NCBI RefSeq assembly: GCF_902497555.1
Contig: NZ_CABVGP010000001.1
Location: 1,902,501 to 1,966,500 of the forward strand
Direction: 5' to 3'
Length of the DNA stretch: 64,000 nt
Source of the DNA: Amycolatopsis camponoti
GTDB lineage: Bacteria > Actinomycetota > Actinomycetes > Mycobacteriales > Pseudonocardiaceae
Shown here: one piece after another, positions 41,685-49,840 of the stretch
How positions within the stretch are numbered: the stretch's first letter is position 1
How the letters are laid out: every line of letters begins with the position of its first letter
Program-made: the position numbers and the translations under genes
Notes under the pieces: model-generated
The model's input: only the letters and a program-made list of their open reading frames with translations
Database searches by the model: none
Told to the model about the DNA's origin: nothing

Positions 41685-44600
41685 GTGCCCGTGGGGGAGC
41701 TGCTCGGCCGAGCACCCCGGCGGTCCAAGGGGAAGGACGCGTGGCGCGCCCTCGTGCGCTGGCGCGACTGGAGCCTGCCCGTCAAGCTCTCGGCCGTCAC
41801 CGTCGTCCCCATCGTGCTCGCGCTGGTCCTCGGCGTCACGACGATCGCGGGCCAGGTCGGCCGCTCGGCCGAGTACCAGCGCCTCGACCGGCTCGTCTCG
41901 CTCGGCGGCCAGACCCGCGCGCTCACCGGTGCGCTGCAGCAGGAGCGCACGGTCACCGCGGCGATGCTGACCGACGGCACCGTCGGCGGCACGCCCGCGC
42001 TGGCCGCGGCCCGCAAGGCCACCGACGCCGCGGTCGGGCCGTTCACCGCGGCGCAGGCCCGCGCGTCCGAGGTCGAGCCCGGCGTGGCCGGGGCCGCCGG
42101 CGCGGCCACCGCGCAAGTCAACAACCTCGGCTTCCTCCGCCGCCAGGTCGACGGCGGCCAGCTCGACCCGGCCCAGGCCGTCACCGCGTACTCCGGGACC
42201 ACCGGCTCGCTGATCGGCCTCGACACCGCGGCCACCGCGGGCGCCGGCGACGGCACCCTCGGCGGGACCCCCGCCGGGCTGCACGAGCTGCTCGTCGCGG
42301 GCGAGCAGGTGTCGGTCAGCCAGGCACTGGTCTCCTACGGCATCGCCCGCTCCGCGCTGTCGCCGAGCGAGCTGGCCACGCTGCGCGCCGCCGAGCTGCG
42401 GCTGGCCGACCGGCTCATCGACTTCCGCTCCGCGGCGGGTGACACGCTGCAGCGCGACTTCGCCGCGATCGCCGAAGGCGCGCAGGCCCAGAGCCGGGCC
42501 CGGATGGTCGAGTCGGTGCTGAACGCGCAGGGGAACACGGTCGACGACGCCTTCCGCGCCCTGTCCGCGGCCGACTGGACCGCCGCGTCCTCGGCGATGC
42601 GGACGCAGATCGGCCAGGTCGCCGACCGGCTCGGCGCGTCGGCGTCGGCCACCTCGGAGCAGCTCGTCGACGACGCCAGCAGCGGCGCCGGCCTGCTCGC
42701 GGTGCTGCTGTTCGCCGCGATGGTGCTCGCCGTCGCGGTCGTCTTCCTCATCACCCGGCAGCTGCTGCGCTCGCTGAAAGCACTGCGTCGCAGCGCTCTC
42801 GACGTCGCCGAAACCGCGCTGCCCGAAGCGGTCCGCAACATCCAGGAAGGCCGCGTGCAGGGCACGGCCGTCGTGCCGGTGCCGGTGCAGACCGAGGACG
42901 AGGTCGGCGAGGTGGCGCGGGCGTTCGACAAGGTCCACCACCAGGCGCTGCGGCTGGCGACCGAGCAGGCCGCGATGCGCACCGGCTTCGGCAGCGTCTT
43001 CGTCAACCTGTCGCGGCGCAGCCAGAGCCTGGTCCAGCGGCAGCTGCAGCTGATCGAGCAGCTGGAGCGGGACGAGGAGGACGCCGACCAGCTGGCGACG
43101 CTGTTCCAGCTCGACCACCTCGCCACCCGGATGCGGCGCAACAACGAGAACCTGATGGTGCTGTCGGGCGCGGAGCCCGGCCGCCGGTCCGGCAAGCCGG
43201 TCGGCACCACCGACATGCTCCGCGCCGCGGTCTCGGAGATCGAGCAGTACCAGCGGGTCCAGGTCCAGTCGCCGCCCCCGGCCCGGATCGTCGGCTACGC
43301 CGCGAGCGACCTGATGCGCCTGGTCGCCGAGCTGCTGGACAACGCGACGGCGTTCTCCGCGCCGGAGACGAGCGTGACCGTGGCGTCGCGGCTGGGCGAG
43401 GACGGCTCGCTCAACATCGACATCCTCGACAAGGGCATCGGCATGAACGAGGCCGAGGTCGCCGAGGCGAACACCCGGCTGACCGAGGCCGGGTCGGTCG
43501 ACCTGGCCACCTCGCGCCGGATGGGCCTGTTCGTCGTCGGCCGCCTGGCCAGCCGGCACCGGATCGGCGTGTCGCTGCACGGCGGCCGGGACATCGTCGG
43601 CGTCCGCGCCACGGTCGTCGTCCCGGCGGAGCTGGTGATGGCGGTGACCGACGGCCCGCGGACGGGCCAGATCAGCGCGCAGCGGCCGCCCGCGAGCCCG
43701 CCGATGGGCAACCAGCTGCCGCGGCGCCAGGTCAACGGCAACTCGCGGCCGCGCCCGTTGGTGCCGGAGCAGCCGGCGATGGGGGAGGAGCGCTGGCCGT
43801 CGGCGAGCGACCTCGCCGGGCTGACCAACGGTCACGGGCCGGCCGGGATCCGGCCGCCGTCGGACCTGGAGATCTCCGGGACGGACCTGTTCGCGCCGCT
43901 GCCCAAGGACGACCCGGCCCCGCCGCCGCGGCCGACGCTGCCGCCGGTGCCCGCGGTGCTGCCGGTGCCGGACCCGCCGCGCGCCGGTGACCTGCCCTCG
44001 GGCAAGGACCTGTTCTCCGCCAACGAAACCACGTTGACCGACTGGTGGCAGCAGGCGACCGCGGAGCCGGCCCCGGCGCCCACTCCGGCGCCGGATCGCT
44101 CGGAGACGACGCCGATCTTCGACGAGATGCTGTCGGCGTGGTTCCGCGAGGACAAGCCCGCCGAGAAGCCGGCCGCCGCCGCTTCGGAAGATTCGGAGCC
44201 GGTCGCCGAGGCCCCGGAGAAGCCCGCTGCCGAGCCGCAGGAGGCCCGCAGCTGGGATTTCGCCAGCGACGAGAACTTCCGCACGGTCCAGGCGGTCACC
44301 AAGGCGGAGCCGACGGCGTTCACCGAGGCGGGGCTGCCCCGCCGCCGCCGCGGCGAGCAGCTCATGCCGGGCAGCGCGACCCCGGCCGCGGCGATTCCGG
44401 CGGCCCCGGCCCCGGCCCGTTCCGACCTGCCGGTCCGCGACCCGGCCGACGTCCGCGGGCGGCTGAGCAGCTTCCAGCAGGGCGTCACCCGTGGCCGCCG
44501 CCAGGCGCGCCAGGCACAGGGCACGGCACCCGCCTTCCAGCCGAACGCTCCTCAGCCGGAAGCCGCCGAGCCGGACACCTCGGCGGCGGCAGACCGGCAG

Positions 44601-45794
44601 CAGTCGTTCGCGCAGAGGCTCGAGCCGGGTGCACCCGGGGCGCAGCAGGACGCGGCGTTCCAGCAGAACGGCCTGCCGCGGCGGGGACAGCCAGGTGCCG
44701 GGCAGGCGCCGCAGCCGAACGGCCGGCCGGGCCGCCCGGCCGCCCGGCCGGACATGTTCCAGCCGCACGCGCCGGCGCAGCCGGGGTCCGCTGCTCCCGG
44801 TCAGCCTGGTGGTTCAGGCCAGGTGCCGGCCGCTTTCCGCCCGTCCGGCGAACCGGATGGATCGGGGCAGGGGTCTGCTGCTCTCGGTGAGTCGGATGGG
44901 TCGGCGCAGCCGGGCCAAACGCCGGCCGCCCTCCACCAGCCTGGCGAGTCCGACGGGCTGCCGCAGTGGAGCCAGGTGCCCGCCGCTCTCCGTCGGTCCA
45001 GTGAGGCGAACAAGCCGGCGCAGTCCGGCCAGTCTCCGGCCGCGCCTGAGGCCGGCGAACCCAGACAGCCGCCGGCCAGGCGGCCGTCGCCCGCGCCGCA
45101 GCAGTCCACACCGGCGCAGCCCGGCGAGCAGCCCTCCCCGTCGGACGGTTCGCCGCTGCCGGGGCAAGCTCAGCCCGCTGCCCTCCGCCCGGGCGAGCAG
45201 TCCTCCCCGTCCGACGGATCGCCGCAGCCGGGGCAAGCTCAGCCCGCCGCCCTCCACCAGCCCGCGCAGCAGGATGGCCCGGCTCAGCCCGGCGAACCGG
45301 CCGCGCCCCAGCAGCCCGGACCGCTGCCGAGCCGGCAGCCGCGGCCGTCGCCGCGCCCGCCGGCCTTCGGTGGACCCGACCGGCCGTCCCCGGCCTTCCT
45401 CGAGGGCCCGGGCCGTCCCGCCGTCCCGCCCTCCGCGCTGCCGTCACGGCGGGGCTCCGCGGATCCGGAAACGCCGGCGCCGCGCCAGGAAGAGTCGGCC
45501 GTCGAAGCCACCGCCGAGTGGAACTTCGGCACCGATGAAGGCTGGCGGGCGGTGCAAGCGGTGTCCCAGTCGGCACCTGCCACGTTCACTTCGGCAGGAT
45601 TGCCCCGGCGCCGTCGCGGGGAGCAGCTGCTCCCGGGCAGCGCCGGACCGCCCACCGGGGCCACGGCCCCCCGACCACAACGGGACGCACACGACGTGCG
45701 CGGCCGCCTGCGAAGCTTCCAGCAGGGCATCGAGCGCGGACGCCACCGCACCGCGCGGGCCGAGACCAACCACGAGACACTGGAGGGCGAATGA
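41685..45794 (+). CDS. cvnA: CvnA: conservon sensor kinase with nitrate/nitrite-type sensor and duplicated tail
   Basis: A 1369-residue membrane sensor. The first transmembrane segment lies at about 32-54 (SAVTVVPIVLALVLGVTTIAG), then a NIT-type extracytoplasmic domain, the second segment at about 336-360 (LLAVLLFAAMVLAVAVVFLI), HAMP, a dimerisation helix with His478 (QLDHLATRM), N box ELLDNA near 553 and G1 box DKGIGM near 582. After about 660 the chain is Pro/Gln-rich. A module WDF..DE.F...AGLPRRRRGEQLMPGSA...RGRLSSFQQG occurs at about 857-938 and again at 1279-1355. Start GTG 41685 is favoured by GGAGAAGG; GTG 41661 is possible. ATGA overlap with cvnB. Confidence 0.92.
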   Translation: MPVGELLGRAPRRSKGKDAWRALVRWRDWSLPVKLSAVTVVPIVLALVLGVTTIAGQVGRSAEYQRLDRLVSLGGQTRALTGALQQERTVTAAMLTDGTVGGTPALAAARKATDAAVGPFTAAQARASEVEPGVAGAAGAATAQVNNLGFLRRQVDGGQLDPAQAVTAYSGTTGSLIGLDTAATAGAGDGTLGGTPAGLHELLVAGEQVSVSQALVSYGIARSALSPSELATLRAAELRLADRLIDFRSAAGDTLQRDFAAIAEGAQAQSRARMVESVLNAQGNTVDDAFRALSAADWTAASSAMRTQIGQVADRLGASASATSEQLVDDASSGAGLLAVLLFAAMVLAVAVVFLITRQLLRSLKALRRSALDVAETALPEAVRNIQEGRVQGTAVVPVPVQTEDEVGEVARAFDKVHHQALRLATEQAAMRTGFGSVFVNLSRRSQSLVQRQLQLIEQLERDEEDADQLATLFQLDHLATRMRRNNENLMVLSGAEPGRRSGKPVGTTDMLRAAVSEIEQYQRVQVQSPPPARIVGYAASDLMRLVAELLDNATAFSAPETSVTVASRLGEDGSLNIDILDKGIGMNEAEVAEANTRLTEAGSVDLATSRRMGLFVVGRLASRHRIGVSLHGGRDIVGVRATVVVPAELVMAVTDGPRTGQISAQRPPASPPMGNQLPRRQVNGNSRPRPLVPEQPAMGEERWPSASDLAGLTNGHGPAGIRPPSDLEISGTDLFAPLPKDDPAPPPRPTLPPVPAVLPVPDPPRAGDLPSGKDLFSANETTLTDWWQQATAEPAPAPTPAPDRSETTPIFDEMLSAWFREDKPAEKPAAAASEDSEPVAEAPEKPAAEPQEARSWDFASDENFRTVQAVTKAEPTAFTEAGLPRRRRGEQLMPGSATPAAAIPAAPAPARSDLPVRDPADVRGRLSSFQQGVTRGRRQARQAQGTAPAFQPNAPQPEAAEPDTSAAADRQQSFAQRLEPGAPGAQQDAAFQQNGLPRRGQPGAGQAPQPNGRPGRPAARPDMFQPHAPAQPGSAAPGQPGGSGQVPAAFRPSGEPDGSGQGSAALGESDGSAQPGQTPAALHQPGESDGLPQWSQVPAALRRSSEANKPAQSGQSPAAPEAGEPRQPPARRPSPAPQQSTPAQPGEQPSPSDGSPLPGQAQPAALRPGEQSSPSDGSPQPGQAQPAALHQPAQQDGPAQPGEPAAPQQPGPLPSRQPRPSPRPPAFGGPDRPSPAFLEGPGRPAVPPSALPSRRGSADPETPAPRQEESAVEATAEWNFGTDEGWRAVQAVSQSAPATFTSAGLPRRRRGEQLLPGSAGPPTGATAPRPQRDAHDVRGRLRSFQQGIERGRHRTARAETNHETLEGE

Positions 45795-46243
45795 CCTCGC
45801 CGAGTAGCGCACAGCCGCCGCAGAATCAGTTCGGCTGGCTGATCAACGACTTCGCGGAGCGGGTGCCCGGCGTGGCCCACGCCGTGGTCGTCTCGGCGGA
45901 CGGCCTGCTGCTGAGCGCGTCGAACCGGCTGCCGCTCGACCGGGCCGACCAGCTCGCCGCGGTCGCTTCGGGCCTGGTCAGCCTCACCCAGGGCGCCGCC
46001 CGGTGCTTCGAGGCGGGCGCGGTCAACGAGACCGTCGTCGAGATGGAGCTGGGGATCATGGTGCTGATGTCCATCAGCGACGGGTCCTGCCTGGCCGTGC
46101 TCGCGGCCCCGAACTGCGACATCGGGCAGGTCGCCTACGAGATGACGATGCTCGTCGACCGGGTCGGCCAGATCCTGACCCCGGAGCTGCGCGCTCAGCT
46201 TCAGGGCTCTGGTGGGTCGCTGATCGGCGAACCGGTGGGATGA
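45791..46243 (+). CDS. cvnB: CvnB: roadblock/LC7 domain protein
   Basis: A 150-residue protein of the Roadblock/LC7 (MglB-like) family: FGWLINDFAERVPGVAHAVVVSADGLLLSASNRLP, then AAVASGLVSLTQGAARCFEAGAVNETVVEMELGIMVLMSI, and CLAVLAAPNCDIGQVAYEMTMLV. Such proteins form dimers that act as platforms or GTPase-activating partners for the small GTPase CvnD. The ATG at 45791 overlaps the cvnA stop. Seven bases separate it from cvnC. Confidence 0.95.
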   Translation: MTSPSSAQPPQNQFGWLINDFAERVPGVAHAVVVSADGLLLSASNRLPLDRADQLAAVASGLVSLTQGAARCFEAGAVNETVVEMELGIMVLMSISDGSCLAVLAAPNCDIGQVAYEMTMLVDRVGQILTPELRAQLQGSGGSLIGEPVG

Positions 46244-46250
46244 TGGCGCG

Positions 46251-46967
46251 ATGAGCACAGGGTCCGGATTCGGCGGTGAACCACCCGAGGGGCAGCGGCC
46301 CCCCGGGCGAGAGGACGACGGCACCTTCGCCGACGTCCTCAACGGGTTCACCCTGGATTCCGGCCGTGCCCGCCGGAAGCGCAAGAAGAGCAAGGAGTCC
46401 CCGCCACCCCCGGCCGCCGGTGCGCACGCGGCCGCGGAACCGCCGGCGCCCGCGCCGTCGGCCGACCAAGGAGATCGAGTGACCTCTTTAGTCTCTCCAC
46501 CCGGCAGTACCGACGGAGACGCCCCCAGACCAGGGGGGCTGTTCGACCCCGGACCGCCCAGCGGCGAGTTCATCATGCCCGCGGTGTTCGAACAGCCGCT
46601 CGCGCCCGAGGACCAGACGGCGATCGTCCGGCCGTACGCTTTGACCGGTGGCCGCACCCGGGCGAACTACGCCCTGGAGCTGGAGACACTGATCTCCGCG
46701 AAGGACTACGCTGCCACCGGTGGCTTCCCCGAAGTGGCCGCGGAGCAGATCGAGTGCATCTCGATCATGGAAGAGTGCCGGACCCCCCGTTCGGTCGCCG
46801 AGCTGGTGTCGGCCTTGCGGGTGCCTTTGGGCGTGGCCCGGGTGCTGATCAGCGACGCGGCGGACGCAGGGCTGGTCACGGTGCACAAGACGATAACGGG
46901 CAATGACGGCGCCGAGGCACATCTGGTGTTGATGGAAAGGGTTTTGAGTGGACTCCGTCGGCTTTAA
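46251..46967 (+). CDS. cvnC: CvnC: DUF742 protein
   Basis: A 238-residue protein. Residues 1-110 are a low-complexity Pro/Lys/Glu region (RARRKRKKSKESPPPP). From about 120 comes the DUF742 winged-helix-like domain: IVRPYALTGGRTRANYALELETLISAK, EQIECISIMEECRTPRSVAELVSALRVPLGVARVLISDAADAGLVTVH. The N-terminal extension is longer than usual for this family. DUF742 proteins are the third conserved conservon member. Start ATG 46251. The CvnD start lies inside its 3' end (20-base overlap). Confidence 0.93.
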   Translation: MSTGSGFGGEPPEGQRPPGREDDGTFADVLNGFTLDSGRARRKRKKSKESPPPPAAGAHAAAEPPAPAPSADQGDRVTSLVSPPGSTDGDAPRPGGLFDPGPPSGEFIMPAVFEQPLAPEDQTAIVRPYALTGGRTRANYALELETLISAKDYAATGGFPEVAAEQIECISIMEECRTPRSVAELVSALRVPLGVARVLISDAADAGLVTVHKTITGNDGAEAHLVLMERVLSGLRRL

Positions 46968-47559
46968 GGCACCGCGGGACACCGCGCCCCCGACCATGAC
47001 ATCCGCCAAGATCGTGGTGGCGGGCGGCTTCGGCGCGGGCAAGACGACCTTCGTCGGGTCGGTGTCGGAAATCGTGCCGCTCACCACCGAGGCGATGATG
47101 ACCGACGCGAGCGTCGGCGTCGACAACCTCGACCACACGCCGGGCAAGTCGACGACGACGGTGGCGATGGACTTCGGCCGGGTGTCGCTGGACGCGGACC
47201 TGATCCTGTACCTGTTCGGCACGCCCGGGCAGCAGCGGTTCTGGTTCATGTGGGACGACCTGGTCCGCGGCGCGATCGGCGCGGTCGTGCTGGCGGACAC
47301 CCGCCGGCTGGCCGACTCGTTCGCCCCGATCGACTTCTTCGAAGATCGCGGCCTGCCGTACATCGTCGGCGTCAACACGTTCGACGGCGTGCTGGAGCAC
47401 GACATCAACGACGTGCGCGAGGCCCTGTCGATCGACCCGAACATCCCGATCGTCCGCTGCGACGCCCGGGACCGCGAGTCGACGAAGCAGACGCTGATCA
47501 CGCTGGTCGAGTACGCGATGCGCCAGTGGATCGCGCTGCGGGCGGCCAAGAGCCGCTGA
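46948..47559 (+). CDS. cvnD: CvnD: Ras-like small GTPase
   Basis: A 203-residue nucleotide-binding protein. Walker A is GGFGAGKTTFVGSVSE; the switch-II region is LFGTPGQQRFWFMWDD, equivalent to DxxGQ. The G4 motif is VNTFDG rather than NKxD, common in this bacterial GTPase family, and CDARDRES holds G5. It cycles between GTP and GDP under the influence of CvnB and the CvnA sensor. Start GTG 46948 within cvnC. It ends the conservon operon; no hairpin is obvious after it. Confidence 0.95.
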   Translation: MDSVGFKAPRDTAPPTMTSAKIVVAGGFGAGKTTFVGSVSEIVPLTTEAMMTDASVGVDNLDHTPGKSTTTVAMDFGRVSLDADLILYLFGTPGQQRFWFMWDDLVRGAIGAVVLADTRRLADSFAPIDFFEDRGLPYIVGVNTFDGVLEHDINDVREALSIDPNIPIVRCDARDRESTKQTLITLVEYAMRQWIALRAAKSR

Positions 47560-47662
47560 CGCCGGGGGAGCGGACGGTGCCGAGGAGGCACCAGCCGCTT
47601 CCGGGCGTGAGCACCACGCCGGTCGATCGCGCGCGGGGAAGCGCGGGATCGCCGGCGCCGTT

Positions 47663-48223
47663 TCACGCGCGCCGCAGGCGCAGCAGCACTACCCGTCCGT
47701 CGAACGTGCGCGACTCGGCCAGCTCGAGCCCGAGCCGTGCCGTGCCCTCGGCGAACGGGCGCTTGGTGCCGCCCAGGATCACCGGGTGGACGAACACCTG
47801 GTACTCGTCGATCAGCCCGTGGGCGGTCAGCTCGGCGGCCAGCTCCGCGCCGCCCATCAGCAGCACGTCCTTGCCCGGCTCGGCCTTCAGCGACGTGACC
47901 ACCTCGGGCAGCGCGCCCCCGACCACCCGCGTGTTCCAGTCCGCCTTCTCCAGCGTCCGCGAGAACACGATCTTCGGGGTGGACCGCCACACCGGCGCGA
48001 AGGCGATGTCGTGCGGGTGGTCGGAGGTCGTCTCGGCGGTCGGCCAGAACGCGGACATCATGTCCCAGACCTTCCGCCCGTAGGCGAACTCGCCGTAGCG
48101 CCCGGCCAGCTCCTGCGAGTAGCCGGACAGCTCCGGTCCCATGACCGGCCAGTCGAACTCGCCGGCCGGGCCCTCGACGCAGCCGTCGAGCGAGGTGTGG
48201 ACCATGTGGACGATCTCGCGCAT
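47663..48223 (-). CDS. Dihydrofolate reductase family protein (RibD C-terminal-like)
   Basis: A 186-residue reductase fold: MREIVHMVHTSLDGCVEGPAGEFDW, FAYGRKVWDMMSAFWP, PKIVFSRTLEKADWNTRVV, GKDVLLMGGAELAAELTAHGLIDEYQVFVHPVILGGTKRPF. Such proteins use NADPH on small substrates and are often of unknown role. ATG 48223 has AAGGAG 6 bases upstream; 78 bases separate it from the DUF899 stop, and it may be the last gene of the ArsR operon. Confidence 0.87.
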   Translation of the reverse strand: MREIVHMVHTSLDGCVEGPAGEFDWPVMGPELSGYSQELAGRYGEFAYGRKVWDMMSAFWPTAETTSDHPHDIAFAPVWRSTPKIVFSRTLEKADWNTRVVGGALPEVVTSLKAEPGKDVLLMGGAELAAELTAHGLIDEYQVFVHPVILGGTKRPFAEGTARLGLELAESRTFDGRVVLLRLRRA

Positions 48224-48301
48224 TTCCGTCTCCTTCTGAAGTGCTTTCACCGGGAGGTCGGAGCCGCGCGGGCAGACCGGACACGGCCGCCCGGGGAACT
48301 T

Positions 48302-48952
48302 TCAGTATTCGTCGTGACGGCGCCACCACGAGCTCGGCGCGTCGTCGCCGTGGCTGTCCTCTTCCCACGCCTCCTGGCGCCCCAGCGGCGTGACGTCGAG
48401 GTAGCGGTGGGAGGCCAGGAACATCTCGCCGCCCCGGCCGGAGGTGAAGTACGTGCGGTACACGTCGTCGCCGTCGCGCAGGAACACGCTCACGCCGAAC
48501 CCCATCCCGACGCCGCAGTCCTCGGTGAACCCGGTGCCGTGCGCGGACACCCACGGCACGTCCCAGCCCATCCGCGCCCGGTACCGCTCGATCTCCAGCA
48601 GGGTCGCCGGCGCGACGACCTTGAGCGTGACGTCGCGGGCGTGCAGGTGCGCCAGGTGCGGCATGTTGTCGACGAGCAGGGAGCAGCCGGGGCAGCCCGC
48701 CTCGTCGCCGGGGTGCAGCATGAAGTGGTACACGATCAGCTGACGGCGGCCCTCGAACAGGTCGAGCAGCGTGACCGGCCCGTCGGCGCTCTCGAACGGG
48801 TACTTCGCGTCGAAGCGGACCATCGGCAGCCGCCGGCGCTCGGCGGCGAGGCGGTCGGCCGCCTTCATGTGCTCCTTCTCCTTGACCAGCAGCGCGTCGC
48901 GCGCGGCCTGCCATTCCTCCGGCGTGACGATCTGGGGCTGGGTGGCGGTCAT
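48302..48952 (-). CDS. DUF899 (thioredoxin-like) protein
   Basis: A 216-residue protein of the DUF899 family. PEEWQAARDALLVKEKEHMKAADRLAAERRRLPMV starts it. YHFMLHPGDEAGCPGCSLLVDNMPHLAHL contains the CPGC pair of the thioredoxin-like fold, then GWDVPWVSAHGTGF and DVYRTYFTSGRGGE follow. The redox role is not proven. ATG 48952 overlaps the TGA of the AHSA1 gene (48949-48952), so translation is coupled. Confidence 0.9.
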   Translation of the reverse strand: MTATQPQIVTPEEWQAARDALLVKEKEHMKAADRLAAERRRLPMVRFDAKYPFESADGPVTLLDLFEGRRQLIVYHFMLHPGDEAGCPGCSLLVDNMPHLAHLHARDVTLKVVAPATLLEIERYRARMGWDVPWVSAHGTGFTEDCGVGMGFGVSVFLRDGDDVYRTYFTSGRGGEMFLASHRYLDVTPLGRQEAWEEDSHGDDAPSSWWRRHDEY

Positions 48953-49380
48953 CGGGCGTCCTTTCCTCGGATGAAGCCGGTCAGGTCCTCGAAGCTGGAG
49001 TTCCAGCCTTCCTCGTGGCCGTCGCGTTCGGCGGCGGTCGGGAAGCCGGTCTGGGTGAACGTCATCTCGGTCTTGCCCCCGAGGTCGGCGAAGCCGATCG
49101 TCACGAGCGTCTCCTGCCCCTGGGCTTCCCAGGCGAAGGTGAACGCGAGCCGTTCCGGGGCGTCGACCTCGCGGTAGACGCCGTGCATCCAGTGGTCCTC
49201 GCCTTCGGGGGAGTGGATGCAGGCCCGCCAGCGGCCGCCGGGGCGCGGGTCGGCAGTCACGGCGGAGCAGGTGAAGCCCTGCGGACCGAACCAGCTCGCC
49301 AGGTGGTCCGGTTCGGTCCAGGCGGTGTAGACGAGTTCGCGCGGGGCGTCGAAGACGCGGGTGATGGTGAGGTCAGGCAT
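48949..49380 (-). CDS. SRPBCC/AHSA1 family protein
   Basis: A 143-residue Aha1-type hydrophobic-ligand protein: ITRVFDAPRELVYTAWTEPDHLASWFGPQGFTC, GGRWRACIHSPEGEDHWMHGVYREVDAPERLAFTFAW and LVTIGFADLGGKTEMTFTQTGFPTAAERDGHEEGWNSSF. It overlaps the ArsR gene by 8 bases. ArsR-AHSA1-DUF899 operons of this kind recur in actinobacteria, but the ligand is unknown. Confidence 0.92.
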   Translation of the reverse strand: MPDLTITRVFDAPRELVYTAWTEPDHLASWFGPQGFTCSAVTADPRPGGRWRACIHSPEGEDHWMHGVYREVDAPERLAFTFAWEAQGQETLVTIGFADLGGKTEMTFTQTGFPTAAERDGHEEGWNSSFEDLTGFIRGKDAR

Positions 49381-49702
49381 CGCCGGTCAGGCTCCTCAGG
49401 TGCTCCTCGAGGCGGTCGAACCCACCGTCCCAGAACCGGCGGTAGGTCGCGACCCAGTCGGCGACGTCTTCCAGGGGTTTCGCCTCCAGCCGGCAGGGCC
49501 GCCACTGGCGGGTGCGGCCGCGAGTGATCAGCCCGGCCTGTTCCAGCACCTTCAGGTGCCGGGAGACGGCGGGCAGGCTCATCGTGAACGGCTCGGCGAG
49601 CTCGTTCACGGTCGCTTCGCCCGCCGACAGCCGGGCGAGAATGGCACGCCGGGTCGGGTCGGCGAGCGCCGAGAACGTCCGGCTCAACTGGTCAGTGGTC
49701 AT
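49373..49702 (-). CDS. ArsR family regulator of the AHSA1/DUF899 operon
   Basis: A 109-residue winged-helix regulator: DQLSRTFSALADPTRRAILARLSAGEATVNELAEPFTMSLPAVSRHLKVLEQAGLITRGRTRQWRPC, ending DWVATYRRFWDGGFDRLEEHL. No metal-binding Cys pair is present, typical of the SRPBCC-linked ArsR group. A perfect palindrome TTAACGGACTCGTTAA lies 17 bases upstream of the start and is the likely autoregulatory operator. Start ATG 49702. Confidence 0.9.
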   Translation of the reverse strand: MTTDQLSRTFSALADPTRRAILARLSAGEATVNELAEPFTMSLPAVSRHLKVLEQAGLITRGRTRQWRPCRLEAKPLEDVADWVATYRRFWDGGFDRLEEHLRSLTGDA

Positions 49703-49718
49703 TTCAGCACCTTGTTAA

Positions 49719-49734
49719 TTAACGGACTCGTTAA
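49719..49734 (-). promoter_or_regulatory. ArsR operator candidate
   Basis: TTAACG-GACT-CGTTAA is a perfect 6-bp inverted repeat, and overlaps GTTAATTAAC (49714-49723), also a palindrome. This AT-rich block is unlike its surroundings and lies directly before the ArsR start. Confidence 0.6.
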
Positions 49735-49840
49735 ACATAGCGCCGAGCTGGCCGATGTCAAGTTCTCCTGGAGAGCTCGTGAGAGCCGTGTCACGGGTCC
49801 TCGGGTTCCCGATAGTAGGAAGTCAAAGTATTCTCAGGGG

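Noticed and set aside
41193..44768. Antisense reading frame opposite cvnA
   Set aside because: Compositionally a shadow of the GC-third-position bias; no recognisable domain. The cvnA frame is unambiguous.
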